64,000 nucleotides of DNA. Source: Actinernus sp. WN-2022. Lineage: Eukaryota; Cnidaria; Anthozoa; Actiniaria; Actinernidae. Numbering within the stretch: the first letter of the stretch is position 1; each line of letters starts with the position of its first letter. The stretch is from assembly GCA_030867875.1 (NCBI GenBank), contig JAOWCC010000916.1, positions 876,001 through 940,000 of the forward strand, written 5' to 3'. Positions 56,236-64,000 of this stretch are shown here, in pieces. Made by a program: the position numbers and the translations under genes. Under the pieces are notes generated by a model that had not been told where the DNA came from, did no database searches, and saw only the letters and a program-made list of their open reading frames with translations.

Positions 56236-57068
56236 GTTAACTTTAGAATCTTTTATTTTCGTTTCATTCAGAACTCAAACGGCGGATAAAGAAGCACTAA
56301 TCGGTGAAACTAAGACTTTAGATTTAGAATCTTTTATTTTCGCTTCATTCAGAACTCAAACGGCGGGTAAAGAAGAACTCGTCGGTGAAACTAAGACTTT
56401 AGAATCTATTTTCGCTTCATTCAGAACTCCAACGGCGGGTAAAGAAGCACTCATCGGTGAAACTAAGACTTTAGAATCTTTTATTTTCGCTTCATTCAGA
56501 ACTCAAACGGCGGGTAAAGAAGCACTCATCGGTGAAACTAAGACTTTAGAATCTTTTATTTTCGCTTCATTCAGAACTCAAACGGCGGGTAAAGAAGCAC
56601 TCATCGGTGAAACTAAGACTTTAGAATCTTTTATTTTCGCTTCATTCAGAACTCAAACGGCGGGTAAAGAAGCACTCATCGGTGAAACTAAGACTTTAGA
56701 ATCTTTTATTTTCGCTTCATTCAGAACTCAAACGGCGGGTAAAGAAGTACTCATCGGTGAAACTAAGACTTTAGAATCTTTTATTTTCGCTTCATTCAGA
56801 ACTCAAACGGCGGGTAAAGAAGTACTATTCGGTGAAACTAAGACTTTAGAATCTTTTATTTTCGCTTCATTCAGAACTCAAACGGCGGGTAAAGAAGCAC
56901 TCATCGGTGAAACTAAGACTTTAGAATCTTTTATTTTCGCTTCATTCAGAACTCAAACGGCGGGTAAAGAAGTACTATTCGGTGAAACTAAGACTTTAGA
57001 ATCTTTTATTTTCGCTTCATTCAGAACTCAAACGGCGGGTAAAGAAGCACTCATCGGTGAAACTAATT
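56236..57068 (+). repeat. 75-bp minisatellite, about 11 units
   Basis: Units of 75 bp (TTAGAATCTTTTATTTTCGC...) repeat from 56236; the copies starting at 56461, 56536, 56611 and 56686 show the exact period. Variants include one 6-bp gain, one 3-bp loss and CACTCATC/TACTATTC substitutions. The frame TKTLESFIFASFRTQTAGKE-type (25 codons) is open through the whole array but has no ATG. Confidence 0.9.
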
Positions 57069-57150
57069 AAGACTTTAGAATCTTTAAGATTCTAACCCGC
57101 CGTTAGAGTTCTGAATGAACGGCGAAAATAAAAGATTCTAAAAGATTCTC
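57069..57150. repeat. Inverted partial minisatellite unit
   Basis: From about 57088 the sequence is the reverse complement of a unit (ACCCGCCGTT...GTTCTGAATGAA...GAAAATAAAAGATTCT), so the end of the array can fold back as a hairpin. Confidence 0.75.
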
Positions 57151-57719
57151 CGCTGAGCGCAAAACATAACACCAAATAAACTTTTGCTTCAGTGTAGTTT
57201 CACATTTACGGCAGATCCTTGTCTTGTTACTAGTATTAAAAGGTTTCGGCAGAAATCATTGTAAATGTCTGAATTTCCACGTGCAATCAGTCAGGCCTGA
57301 ACGTGTCAGTCTGAAATTTTATAGAACATCAACAGAGTTATGAAGCAACGTTTGTCATATTGAAAGACGTGCAAAAACTTCTATACTCTTACCAGAAAAC
57401 TTCTACTGGGAAAGTGCAATTCCTTTTGAATTAAAAGAGCTTTAATGCATCGGATCAGATCAGTCAGTTCGCGTAAATGGAAATTAATTGCGCCCCCGCG
57501 GTATTTGTGTCAGAAATGAGACACGCGTCTGGCTGACAGTTCACGATTGACGGGGACTTTTATTAAGAATCTTGACTTTTTGATGCCTCTGGCACGCAGG
57601 TTATTTACCAAAACCATCTTACTGTACGTTTGTAAAACTGTTTGTCATGAATTCGAATTTGTCACGCGTTAATCCTAGTGAAAGAAAGGTTAAAATACAA
57701 AACTGGGCAATGAACACGT
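57151..57719. other. Unassigned interior of the TA-flanked element
   Basis: No coding or structural motif identified. Confidence 0.5.
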
Positions 57720-57950
57720 ACGCGAAATTTCGGATCACGATATTTCGATAACCTGGTCCGAATTTTCGTTTGACAATCTGAACGAAATATCGTCGAAATG
57801 TCGCTCGCAGGTTGGCGATATTTCGCCTTGGCATTCGAATTTTCGCGTATCTGATCAATTCTTCGTCGAAATTTCGAACGAAAAGTTGCCGGTCGAAATT
57901 TCGGCGACATTCGTAGGAACAAAGAGCGAAATTCGTCGAAATACGTTTGC
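57720..57950. repeat. CGAAAT/ATTTCG-rich segment
   Basis: Around 230 bases contain a dozen or more CGAAAT or ATTTCG cores in both orientations at irregular spacing (for example 57723, 57741, 57783, 57795, 57826, 57867, 57895, 57927). Antisense frames of 96 and 121 codons here are probably by-products of this composition. Confidence 0.6.
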
Positions 57951-58158
57951 ATGACTTTTGCACAATACTACAGTATTGTGTCATGACCGCGGATTTTGAC
58001 CGCGGCTTTCATTGCGGTGAATAATTTGACCGCGATAAAGCCTCGGCTTTACCGCGGTAAAACCTCGTCCATGGTGCGGTAATACCGCGTCCAATGACCG
58101 CGGTATTACCGCGGTTTGACCGCGACCCAATGCTTCAATAATTCCAGGCGGTACTGTA

Positions 58159-58555
58159 GACTTGGAGAATAAATCCACAGAAGAGCTAAAGAACCTTTTG
58201 TTAGAAGTAAGAGAGCACCAAAGTGTAATGTTAAGTAATCAAAGGAGGCTTTTGGAGCAGAATGACGAAATCTTACTTATTTTTAGGAGTTTTGTAAATT
58301 TAGCGCCATCAGTGACACCATTTACAACTGCCACGCTGCTTACATGTACAACTGCTATGCCATCAGTCACACCGCTTGCCGCTCCATCGGTTATGCCGCT
58401 TAGAACTGCCACACCATCTGTTATGCCACTCAGAACTGCCACGCCAGAGCGACAGAATTTACCACTGCCACCAATAACGTGTGGTACACATGTGCAGTTA
58501 CACTCAAATGAGTGTAGTACACGCATGTACTACACATGGAAAACGTGCATGTAGA
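58159..58555 (+). pseudogene. Continuation of the interrupted frame, coiled coil plus Pro/Thr repeats
   Basis: The frame reads DLENKSTEELKNLLLEVREH, with a heptad pattern continuing to NDEILLIF (about 50 residues), then a Pro/Thr/Ala-rich stretch with PSVMPLRTAT twice, ending at TAG 58553-58555. It joins in frame, across the transposon and one TA, with SLEDLSMPEILL (55930-55965), which itself follows the TAA of the candidate gene. It is either a downstream exon of that gene or its old C-terminus. Family not recognised. Confidence 0.4.
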
Positions 58556-59149
58556 TGTTAACATACTTCTGGGCAGTACTGTACCATAGACAGCACCAAA
58601 TAGTTATTTTATTTTCTGTCAACGGAACAAAAACTTGCACAAAGTGATCACTGCTTCCCTCAGAGGTGAATATGAAATCATATTCACTGTTTGAGTAGCC
58701 AATCAGAACACACAAAAAGTGATATTCACTGGTGTGGTATATACTAATAATAAATATTGAAGTTATTTTTCATTTATTTGTACCTATTATTATTGCACTC
58801 ACCTACATGTACACTAGCACTGTTCCAGTATTAGTTAATAGAAGTCCACATTCCAAGCCGTTTCTAAGACATTCTCGCTCGCCTGAAACTGAAAGCATCT
58901 CATCTTTCACTCAGAGCTCCAATAAATCTGTGGGATTAAAAGAGTAGGGGGTAAAGGGTGTTACCAAAATGAGTAATGCAGTAACGAGAAAAATTCAAGT
59001 GGTTAAAATTAAGTGCAGTAACAGATATCCTAACCCAAACCAATAAAACTTACACTAACCATTACCAATTGAAAACAAGGTACATGAACATGTAGGGTTC
59101 ACAGGTAAATAAGAAATGAAACATAGGGCCCCTAATGGCAACTCGTGGA
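58556..59149. other. Interval with one possible exon
   Basis: A frame at 58830-58947 after TTCCAG reads VNRSPHSKPFLRHSRSPE and ends in TAG. It is Ser/Pro-rich and could be a further exon, but there is no independent support. The rest is non-coding. Confidence 0.3.
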
Positions 59150-59796
59150 AGGTCAGTGAGCTATTTTGGCATATACTAAAAATCATGTGACCGATGACAT
59201 CATCGTTACGTGATCGCCACTAAGTGATTTGTGGGGACCGAATACCATGCCTGTCCAAGTTGGAACTGTCTGGCATTAGAAATGAGGACGAAATGGGCAT
59301 GTACTTAATATCATGTGACTGATGACTTCATTGTTACGTCATCAATACTAGGTGATTGATAGGGAACCACTGCCAAGTCTGTCCAGGTTTGAGCCGGCTG
59401 GCATTAGAAATGAGGGAGATATGGGCATGTGACCAATGACGTCATTGCTACAAAGTGATTTGTGGGAACCCAATACCATGCCTGTTCAACTTTGAACTGT
59501 CTGGCATTAGAAATGAGGGAGATATGGGCATGTACTTAAAATCATGTGACGATAACATCATCGTTGCATCATCACCACAAAGTGATTGATAAGGACCCAG
59601 TACCATGTCTGTCCAGATTTGAGCCGGTTGGCATTAGAAATGAGGGAGATATGGGCATGTACTTAAAATCATGTGACCAATGACTTCATCATTACATCAT
59701 CACCACTAATTGATTTATGGGGACCCAATACCATGCCTGTCCAAGTTTGAACTGTCTGGCATTAGAAATGAGGGAGATACTGTATATGGGCATGTA
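59150..59796 (+). repeat. 128-bp alternating minisatellite, left part
   Basis: Five units plus the start of a sixth, each ending in TGGCATTAGAAATGAGG (59273, 59401, 59504, 59631 and 59759, approximately). Odd units have GAACTGTCTGG and even units GAGCCGGYTGG, a two-unit higher-order pattern of about 256 bp. Each unit has ATCATGTGAC and a TGACNTCAT-type motif. Confidence 0.85.
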
Positions 59797-59907
59797 CAGT
59801 CCCTGTCAAAAGTTTTTCACACCGTACGAACCACATGTGGTAGCATGTGGCACATGTGCCACATGTGTTTACCACTTTCGGTAAAATGAATGTGGCGAAA
59901 TGTGGCG

Positions 59908-60115
59908 AAGCGAAATCGGTAACTGAACCACCTTCGTTAAAACACAATCGGTGACCGAACCACTTTCGTTAAAACACAATCGGTGACCGAACCACTTTCA
60001 GTAAAACGAAATCGGTGACTCTACCACCTTCAGTAAAACGAATTCGGTGACTCTACCACCTTCGGTAAAACGAATTCGGTGATTCGACCACCTTCGGTTA
60101 AATGAATTCGGATAG
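59908..60115 (+). repeat. 32-bp subterminal repeats, left
   Basis: About seven units of the type CGGTGACCGAACCACTTTCG with AAAACACAAT spacers, degrading to CGAATTCGGTGA forms at the right. Confidence 0.85.
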
Positions 60116-61561
60116 TCATCATGTTATGTAAATATGGCGCTACGTACGTGATCAATTCTAGTTTAGTTGTAGCAAAGTTCGGCATTTTTATTCATCTGAT
60201 AAACTTTACAGACTTCTGTGCTTACATACTTTAATCTATCCCTCAATCCCTTCACGATTCTTTAAAAGTCGTTACGTACGCTGTATGTTTTCAATTCAAC
60301 AGATTCAAGAGCTTTTCGGTGCTTACATGTGCTTTCAGCCGTGGAAACTAATTGTCTGGTTTTTGACACAACAAGAATGTCGCGAACTTCGCGGAACATG
60401 TGATCTTATTGCAGAATGTAGAGTTAAATAATGCGGGAAAGTTTCTCAACTTTTAATACTGGCAAGTGATAAACGTCTACCAAATAGAATATTCTGGAAT
60501 TCTTTTTATTTAACGTGGGATCCGTCATTTTGCTCAAATTGCTCGAACGCAAGTGTGTCATTTTTGAATAATCAATGAGCTCTGACAGCAGTGTTTGTTT
60601 TGCTTTGAGATCACACCAAAAATTATCTTGATATCTTCCTACTGAATCAAATGCTTTCAAAGTTTTGTATTTTATTTACGGTCTGAACAGTTTTCACCTA
60701 ATGCGAAAACTGGTTTGAGTCCATTCTGTCAAATAAAAACACCCAGGTGAATACATTTTGGATATTTTAATTCGTTACTGGTTATCTTGCCGTGAGATCG
60801 CACCGAATCTTCTGGAGTTTCAATTTCAGCTTTTTTACTTCATTACTTCGTCAATTTGTGATTGGCATTGCGGTTTATAATTGCTGTGAGACCGGACTGC
60901 AGCGATTGGTCTGATGTCAGAAGTGAAACAAACAAGTCTCAGGTCCTCGATCGATCAAACCTAGGACCTGTCAAAACTCAGACTGACAGGTTCACGCGTG
61001 ACTGATTGCAATTGCACAATCTTGATATTTTAATTTCGAAAACATGCCTTTCCAGAATCCGCAAACATTTGCAATGCTTTTGGTCGGAACCTTGAACAAC
61101 GCAGGAATCTCTCGTAAATGTTAATCTACGGAAGCTAAAGTTTGTTTGTTGATTATTGCTTACTGGCGGGGCCCGCTTTAAAAGTTTGCCGCTAGATTAT
61201 GAACGAACGGCGGTTGTCAGTTTGTGGCGTAAGTTTAAGGTTATATATTCACAGCAGTTCCTTTTTTTTTCAGTACAGTTTATCAGTGAGGTTATCAGAA
61301 GAAATAGGAAGGACAGAAATGCTCTTAGCCACTTCGCGGCTTTCTCGGTACAAATCACGATCAAAACAAATAAGTTTTTCGATGATCGCACCAGGACACC
61401 GACCTGACGCTTCGCCAAAGAAGAAAAAACGAGATATCATTTTTGAAATCTAAACTTCAGCATTTTCAGTTTTAACGTTGTAAAAATCACTTTAGTCGCA
61501 AGCAGTGAACTACATGTACAAGTAACAACTTGTAGACTGTCTTGACCTGCAATGTTTGGTG
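60116..61561. other. Interior of the second TA-flanked element
   Basis: Mostly non-coding. At 61199-61453 two overlapping + strand frames occur; GGC|GTAAGT (61228) and TTTTTTTTCAG (61272) could splice them. The end of one reads SPKKKKRD, a possible nuclear-localisation-like basic run. I recognise no domain. Confidence 0.3.
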
Positions 61562-61862
61562 AAGCGAAATCGGTGACTGAACCATTTTCGTTAAAACGAA
61601 ATCGGTGACCGAACCACTTTCGTTAAAACACAATCGGTGACCGAACCACTTTCGTTAAAACACAATCGGTGACCGAACCACTTTCGTTAAAACACAATCG
61701 GTGACCGAACCACTTTCGTTAAAACACAATCGGTGACCGAACCACTTTCGTTAAAACACAATCGGTGACCGAACCACTTTCGTTAAAACACAATCGGTGA
61801 CCGAACCACTTTCAGTAAAACGAAATCGGTGACTCTACCACTTTCAGTAAAACGAATTCGGT
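61562..61862 (+). repeat. 32-bp subterminal repeats, right
   Basis: About nine units with the same sequence and the same orientation as the left block; five central ones are identical at 32-bp spacing. Confidence 0.88.
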
Positions 61863-61976
61863 CTTAAAACGAATGGAGTTTACCGAACGAAATCTACCAC
61901 ATGTGGTTACCGAATCTTCGTTTTACCGAAGCACATACGGTACCGTATACGGTTGAAAAACTTTTGACAGGGACTG

Positions 61977-62098
61977 TACTTAAAATCATGTGACCGATGA
62001 CGTCATCATTACGTCATCACCATGCACTAAGTGATTGATACTACTACACTACTACCATGTCTGTCCAGGTTTGAAGTGTCTGGCATTAGAGAAGGGCA
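61977..62098 (+). repeat. 128-bp minisatellite, right remainder
   Basis: Completes the sixth unit after the transposon: CTTAAAATCATGTGACC, TGACGTCATC and TTACGTCATC, then GTCTGGCATTAGAGAAG. Confidence 0.85.
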
Positions 62099-62911
62099 CC
62101 ATCAATACATTTTCTCCAGCATGACCAAATTTGGACATGTACCATAAAACTCTGTCAATATATCTTTGGAAAATCGAAAGTTCACTATTCGGACTATTTG
62201 GACAGCCAATGGAGAATCCTGATGTACACAGAATAAAAACAAGTACACACCATAAAACGATGAATAAATTAGCTCAGAGCACTAACCCCAATAACTCATG
62301 TTAAAAATGGGGTTGTTAAGCAAACATCAAGCGTCTAGGATGCAGTATTTTTCATTTTGGAGAAATAAAAATGATGCAAAGGAATCTTTCTGAATGCAAC
62401 TCATTGGCTTCAAATTATGTAAATGCTGTAGTTTACCACTTATTCTCAAACTCATTAATAATTCATGAGCTTTTTCGTCAAACAGAGAACTGCATTTGGT
62501 CAGGTGGGTGAGTTTGGAGACCCAATGAAACACCAGTTGAAAATCACTAGTGTTTCAACTGATTTTCATCCCTAGTGATGAAACTATTCTTAATCATCAT
62601 ATTCATGAACCACCAATTACTTATAGTACATACAGATAAACTACAAGTAAGGAGTGAAAAAGTAAAGAAACGACATAGAAAGAGAGTGTGTGCCTTCACT
62701 GGAGTTCAAACCTCACCCCTTCCAACAGCATGTACAATGTACTAACTCTTCACGACTACACTACTGGTACGCTAGTTGAAATCACTGCTAGCAAAAAAAG
62801 AATATTAAGCCATCTATTGAATAATTATATACAACAGTCCAAACTTGCTAATGTTTGAAAAGAAGCGTACATGTATGTAAATTTTCGGTTTAGCCATTCG
62901 CATGAGAAGTA
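62099..62911. other. Non-coding interval
   Basis: No gene or repeat recognised. A weak palindrome, CACCAGTTGAAAATCACTAGTG, and its echo ACTGATTTTCATCCCTAGTGATG lie at 62531-62581. Confidence 0.5.
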
Positions 62912-63056
62912 ATTTCAAACACTCATTGTTCGTGTTTCATCAGGGGATCCAAATATTTCAAAAACAATAAAACCCTTGAGGCTATGCCTCTCGGGTTTCA
63001 ATTGTTTTTGAAATATTTGGAACCCCTGATGAAACACTACAATTAATGTTTGAAAT
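62912..63056. mobile_element. Hairpin MITE, 145 bp
   Basis: Long inverted arms, ATTTCAAACAC...AAATATTTCAAAAACAAT and its inverse, meet at a small centre, TTGAGGCTATGCCTCTC. Ends are ATTTCAAAC/GTTTGAAAT. AGTA occurs on both sides (62908-62911 and 63057-63060), a probable 4-bp target duplication. Confidence 0.8.
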
Positions 63057-63104
63057 AGTACTAAGCTGCAGCATTTTTGAAAATTGTGAAAATAAATTGC
63101 CCAA

Positions 63105-63212
63105 AGTTAGGGGTGCAGCTTATAACCAAGTACCGTAAACACCCGTGTATAAGCTACCTTTTCACCCAAAATTTTCGTTCAAAATCGGGGGTGCGGCTTA
63201 TCTACGGGAACA
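63105..63212. repeat. GCTTATA-type inverted repeat, MITE-like
   Basis: CCCGTGTATAAGC (63142-63154) and GCTTATCTACGGG (63196-63208) are inverted with two mismatches. GGGGTGCAGCTTATAACC precedes. Boundaries are not defined. Confidence 0.45.
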
Positions 63213-63817
63213 CCTAGAAAGGAGACCCAACATTAACATATAGTTACATACATGTATCATGAACATGTATGAAGCTTTTTTTATGCGATGGTGCGTACAT
63301 GTATATTACAACAGGTTCAAATCGCATCTGATTGTGTAATATAGCAATTTAAGCATAATCATTGAAAAAAAACCATGCAGTTTGAAAGAATTAAAGCAAA
63401 AACTCTTCTAAGACCCACCTCAGATCTAATAGATTAGAATTTCGTGAATATTTAAACGTGATTAAGCTTATATTTACATGCTGATTCGCAGTGCTTCTCA
63501 AAGCATGCATCTATAAACAACCAGGCATTCTTCGCAATTTTACACGTGGAAGATTGGCACTAGTTAATGAAAATCCAAGATGGCGGACTTCAGACCTATG
63601 TACTCGTGCAAGTATAGTTTCGCCAGAAAACCTTTCTTGCTCTAGTGATTAAAGGAAAGCGGTTCCTTGGAATTGTTGTTAGTTAATGGGAGAATACAAG
63701 CAGAAGAATTCTGGAGTGATTTAAAGACTGCAGGTTAAAATATGCACAAGAAATGACAAGGCAAGTTAAACCATATTCGATCAAATTAAAGCACAGGAAA
63801 CCCAAGCTCTGTTTGTG
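63213..63817. other. Non-coding interval
   Basis: No recognisable feature apart from TACATGTA octamers at 63249 and 63297. Confidence 0.5.
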
Positions 63818-64000
63818 TTTTAAATTATAAGGGTTTGTATGAGATTTTTAACGAGTATTTGGTTGTATGCATACAGAGCCCAATGAAGAACAGATAAAGA
63901 CTTCAGGGGAGTTTTCATTGATTTTATTTCAGTATTTCTGGCCTAACGGATACAACCAAATACTCGTTTAAAATCTCATACAAACCCTTATAATTTAAAA
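63818..64000. mobile_element. Inverted repeat reaching the window end
   Basis: 63818-63870 (TTTTAAATTATAAGGG...) and 63948-64000 are inverted copies with one or two mismatches, around a 77-bp centre. This is a complete MITE if it ends here, or part of a larger structure if it continues outside. Confidence 0.75.

Larger units (their letters stand above)
55966..58156. mobile_element. Non-autonomous TA-flanked DNA transposon, 2,191 bp
   Basis: Perfect 28-bp terminal inverted repeats beginning CAGTACCGCCTGG (55966-55993 and 58129-58156) are flanked by TA on both sides (55964-55965; 58157-58158). A TA duplication with CAGT ends is the pogo/Tigger style within Tc1/mariner. Both subterminal zones are dense in ACCGCGGT palindromes. 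Inside are a 75-bp minisatellite and a CGAAAT-rich segment. No transposase is encoded. Fusing the flanks across one TA gives an open frame, so the insertion looks precise and fairly recent. Confidence 0.9.
59797..61976. mobile_element. Non-autonomous TA-flanked DNA transposon, 2,180 bp
   Basis: Inverted ends of 23 perfect bases start CAGTCCCTGTCAAAAG (59797-59819 and 61954-61976) and extend imperfectly into ACCGTA. TA flanks both sides (59795-59796; 61977-61978). The empty site GGGCATG-TA-CTTAAAATC is preserved in neighbouring minisatellite units, which proves the boundaries. No transposase is visible. Subterminal 32-bp repeats lie at both ends. Confidence 0.92.

Noticed and set aside
57619..57984. 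- strand 121-codon frame in the TA-flanked element
   Set aside because: Coincides with the CGAAAT-rich repeat; composition is repetitive and no domain is seen.

Overview
The window is animal nuclear DNA, not bacterial. Exons are bounded by GT..AG introns, and there is a tRNA-derived SINE, CR1/L2-type LINE fragments (one with a 2A motif), and relics of KDZ, Mutator-like, piggyBac and Tigger/pogo DNA transposons. This mix, plus a striking excess of TACATGTA on the right-hand side, best fits a marine invertebrate such as a coral or sea anemone; that assignment is inference.

Bases 1-40366 are one head-to-tail tandem array. The monomer is 2,056 bp and is seen as a partial first copy, 18 further copies with a complete transposase region, and a last copy cut off at 40366. 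The left end lies outside the window. Each monomer holds three things in order: (i) a + strand 357-aa Tigger/CENP-B-like transposase ORF with two helix-turn-helix regions and the first two DDE aspartates but no third; (ii) a block of seven AACTCGAA motifs spaced 16-17 bp, starting at a pogo-type end (TA then CAGTTGAATCCC); (iii) a - strand relic of a small HIRAN-like ORF with a frameshift shared by all copies. Then comes a second pogo-like end (TA then CAGTCAAACC) about 160 bp before the next ATG. Twelve monomers in the window keep the transposase start codon and full 357-aa frame with Asp120, one more keeps it with His120, and six are broken by a shared one-base insertion, with or without a TGA. 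Diagnostic substitutions show a four-monomer, 8,224-bp higher-order repeat and a separate block repeated about 31.9 kb away. One monomer carries a 5'-truncated LINE.

Bases 40366-53830 are a transposon graveyard: a LINE linker fragment abutting the array, a seven-exon KDZ transposase relic with a decayed Ulp1-like protease, a LINE C-terminal fragment inside it, a Mutator-like transposase relic, a LINE 5' fragment with a 2A motif, a small palindromic MITE, a piggyBac relic and a LINE ORF1 relic.

Bases 54356-58555 contain the best candidate host gene, three exons whose splice phases agree (161 aa). Its intron holds a foldback element and a SINE. A 2,191-bp non-autonomous TIR element is inserted at a TA just downstream; removing it with one TA leaves an open frame. 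From 59150 a 128-bp alternating minisatellite is split cleanly by another 2,180-bp CAGT...ACTG element with 32-bp repeats near both ends. The window closes with hairpin MITEs and a 53-bp inverted repeat that reaches the last base.

All identifications are from reading motifs and frames by eye; no database search was possible.
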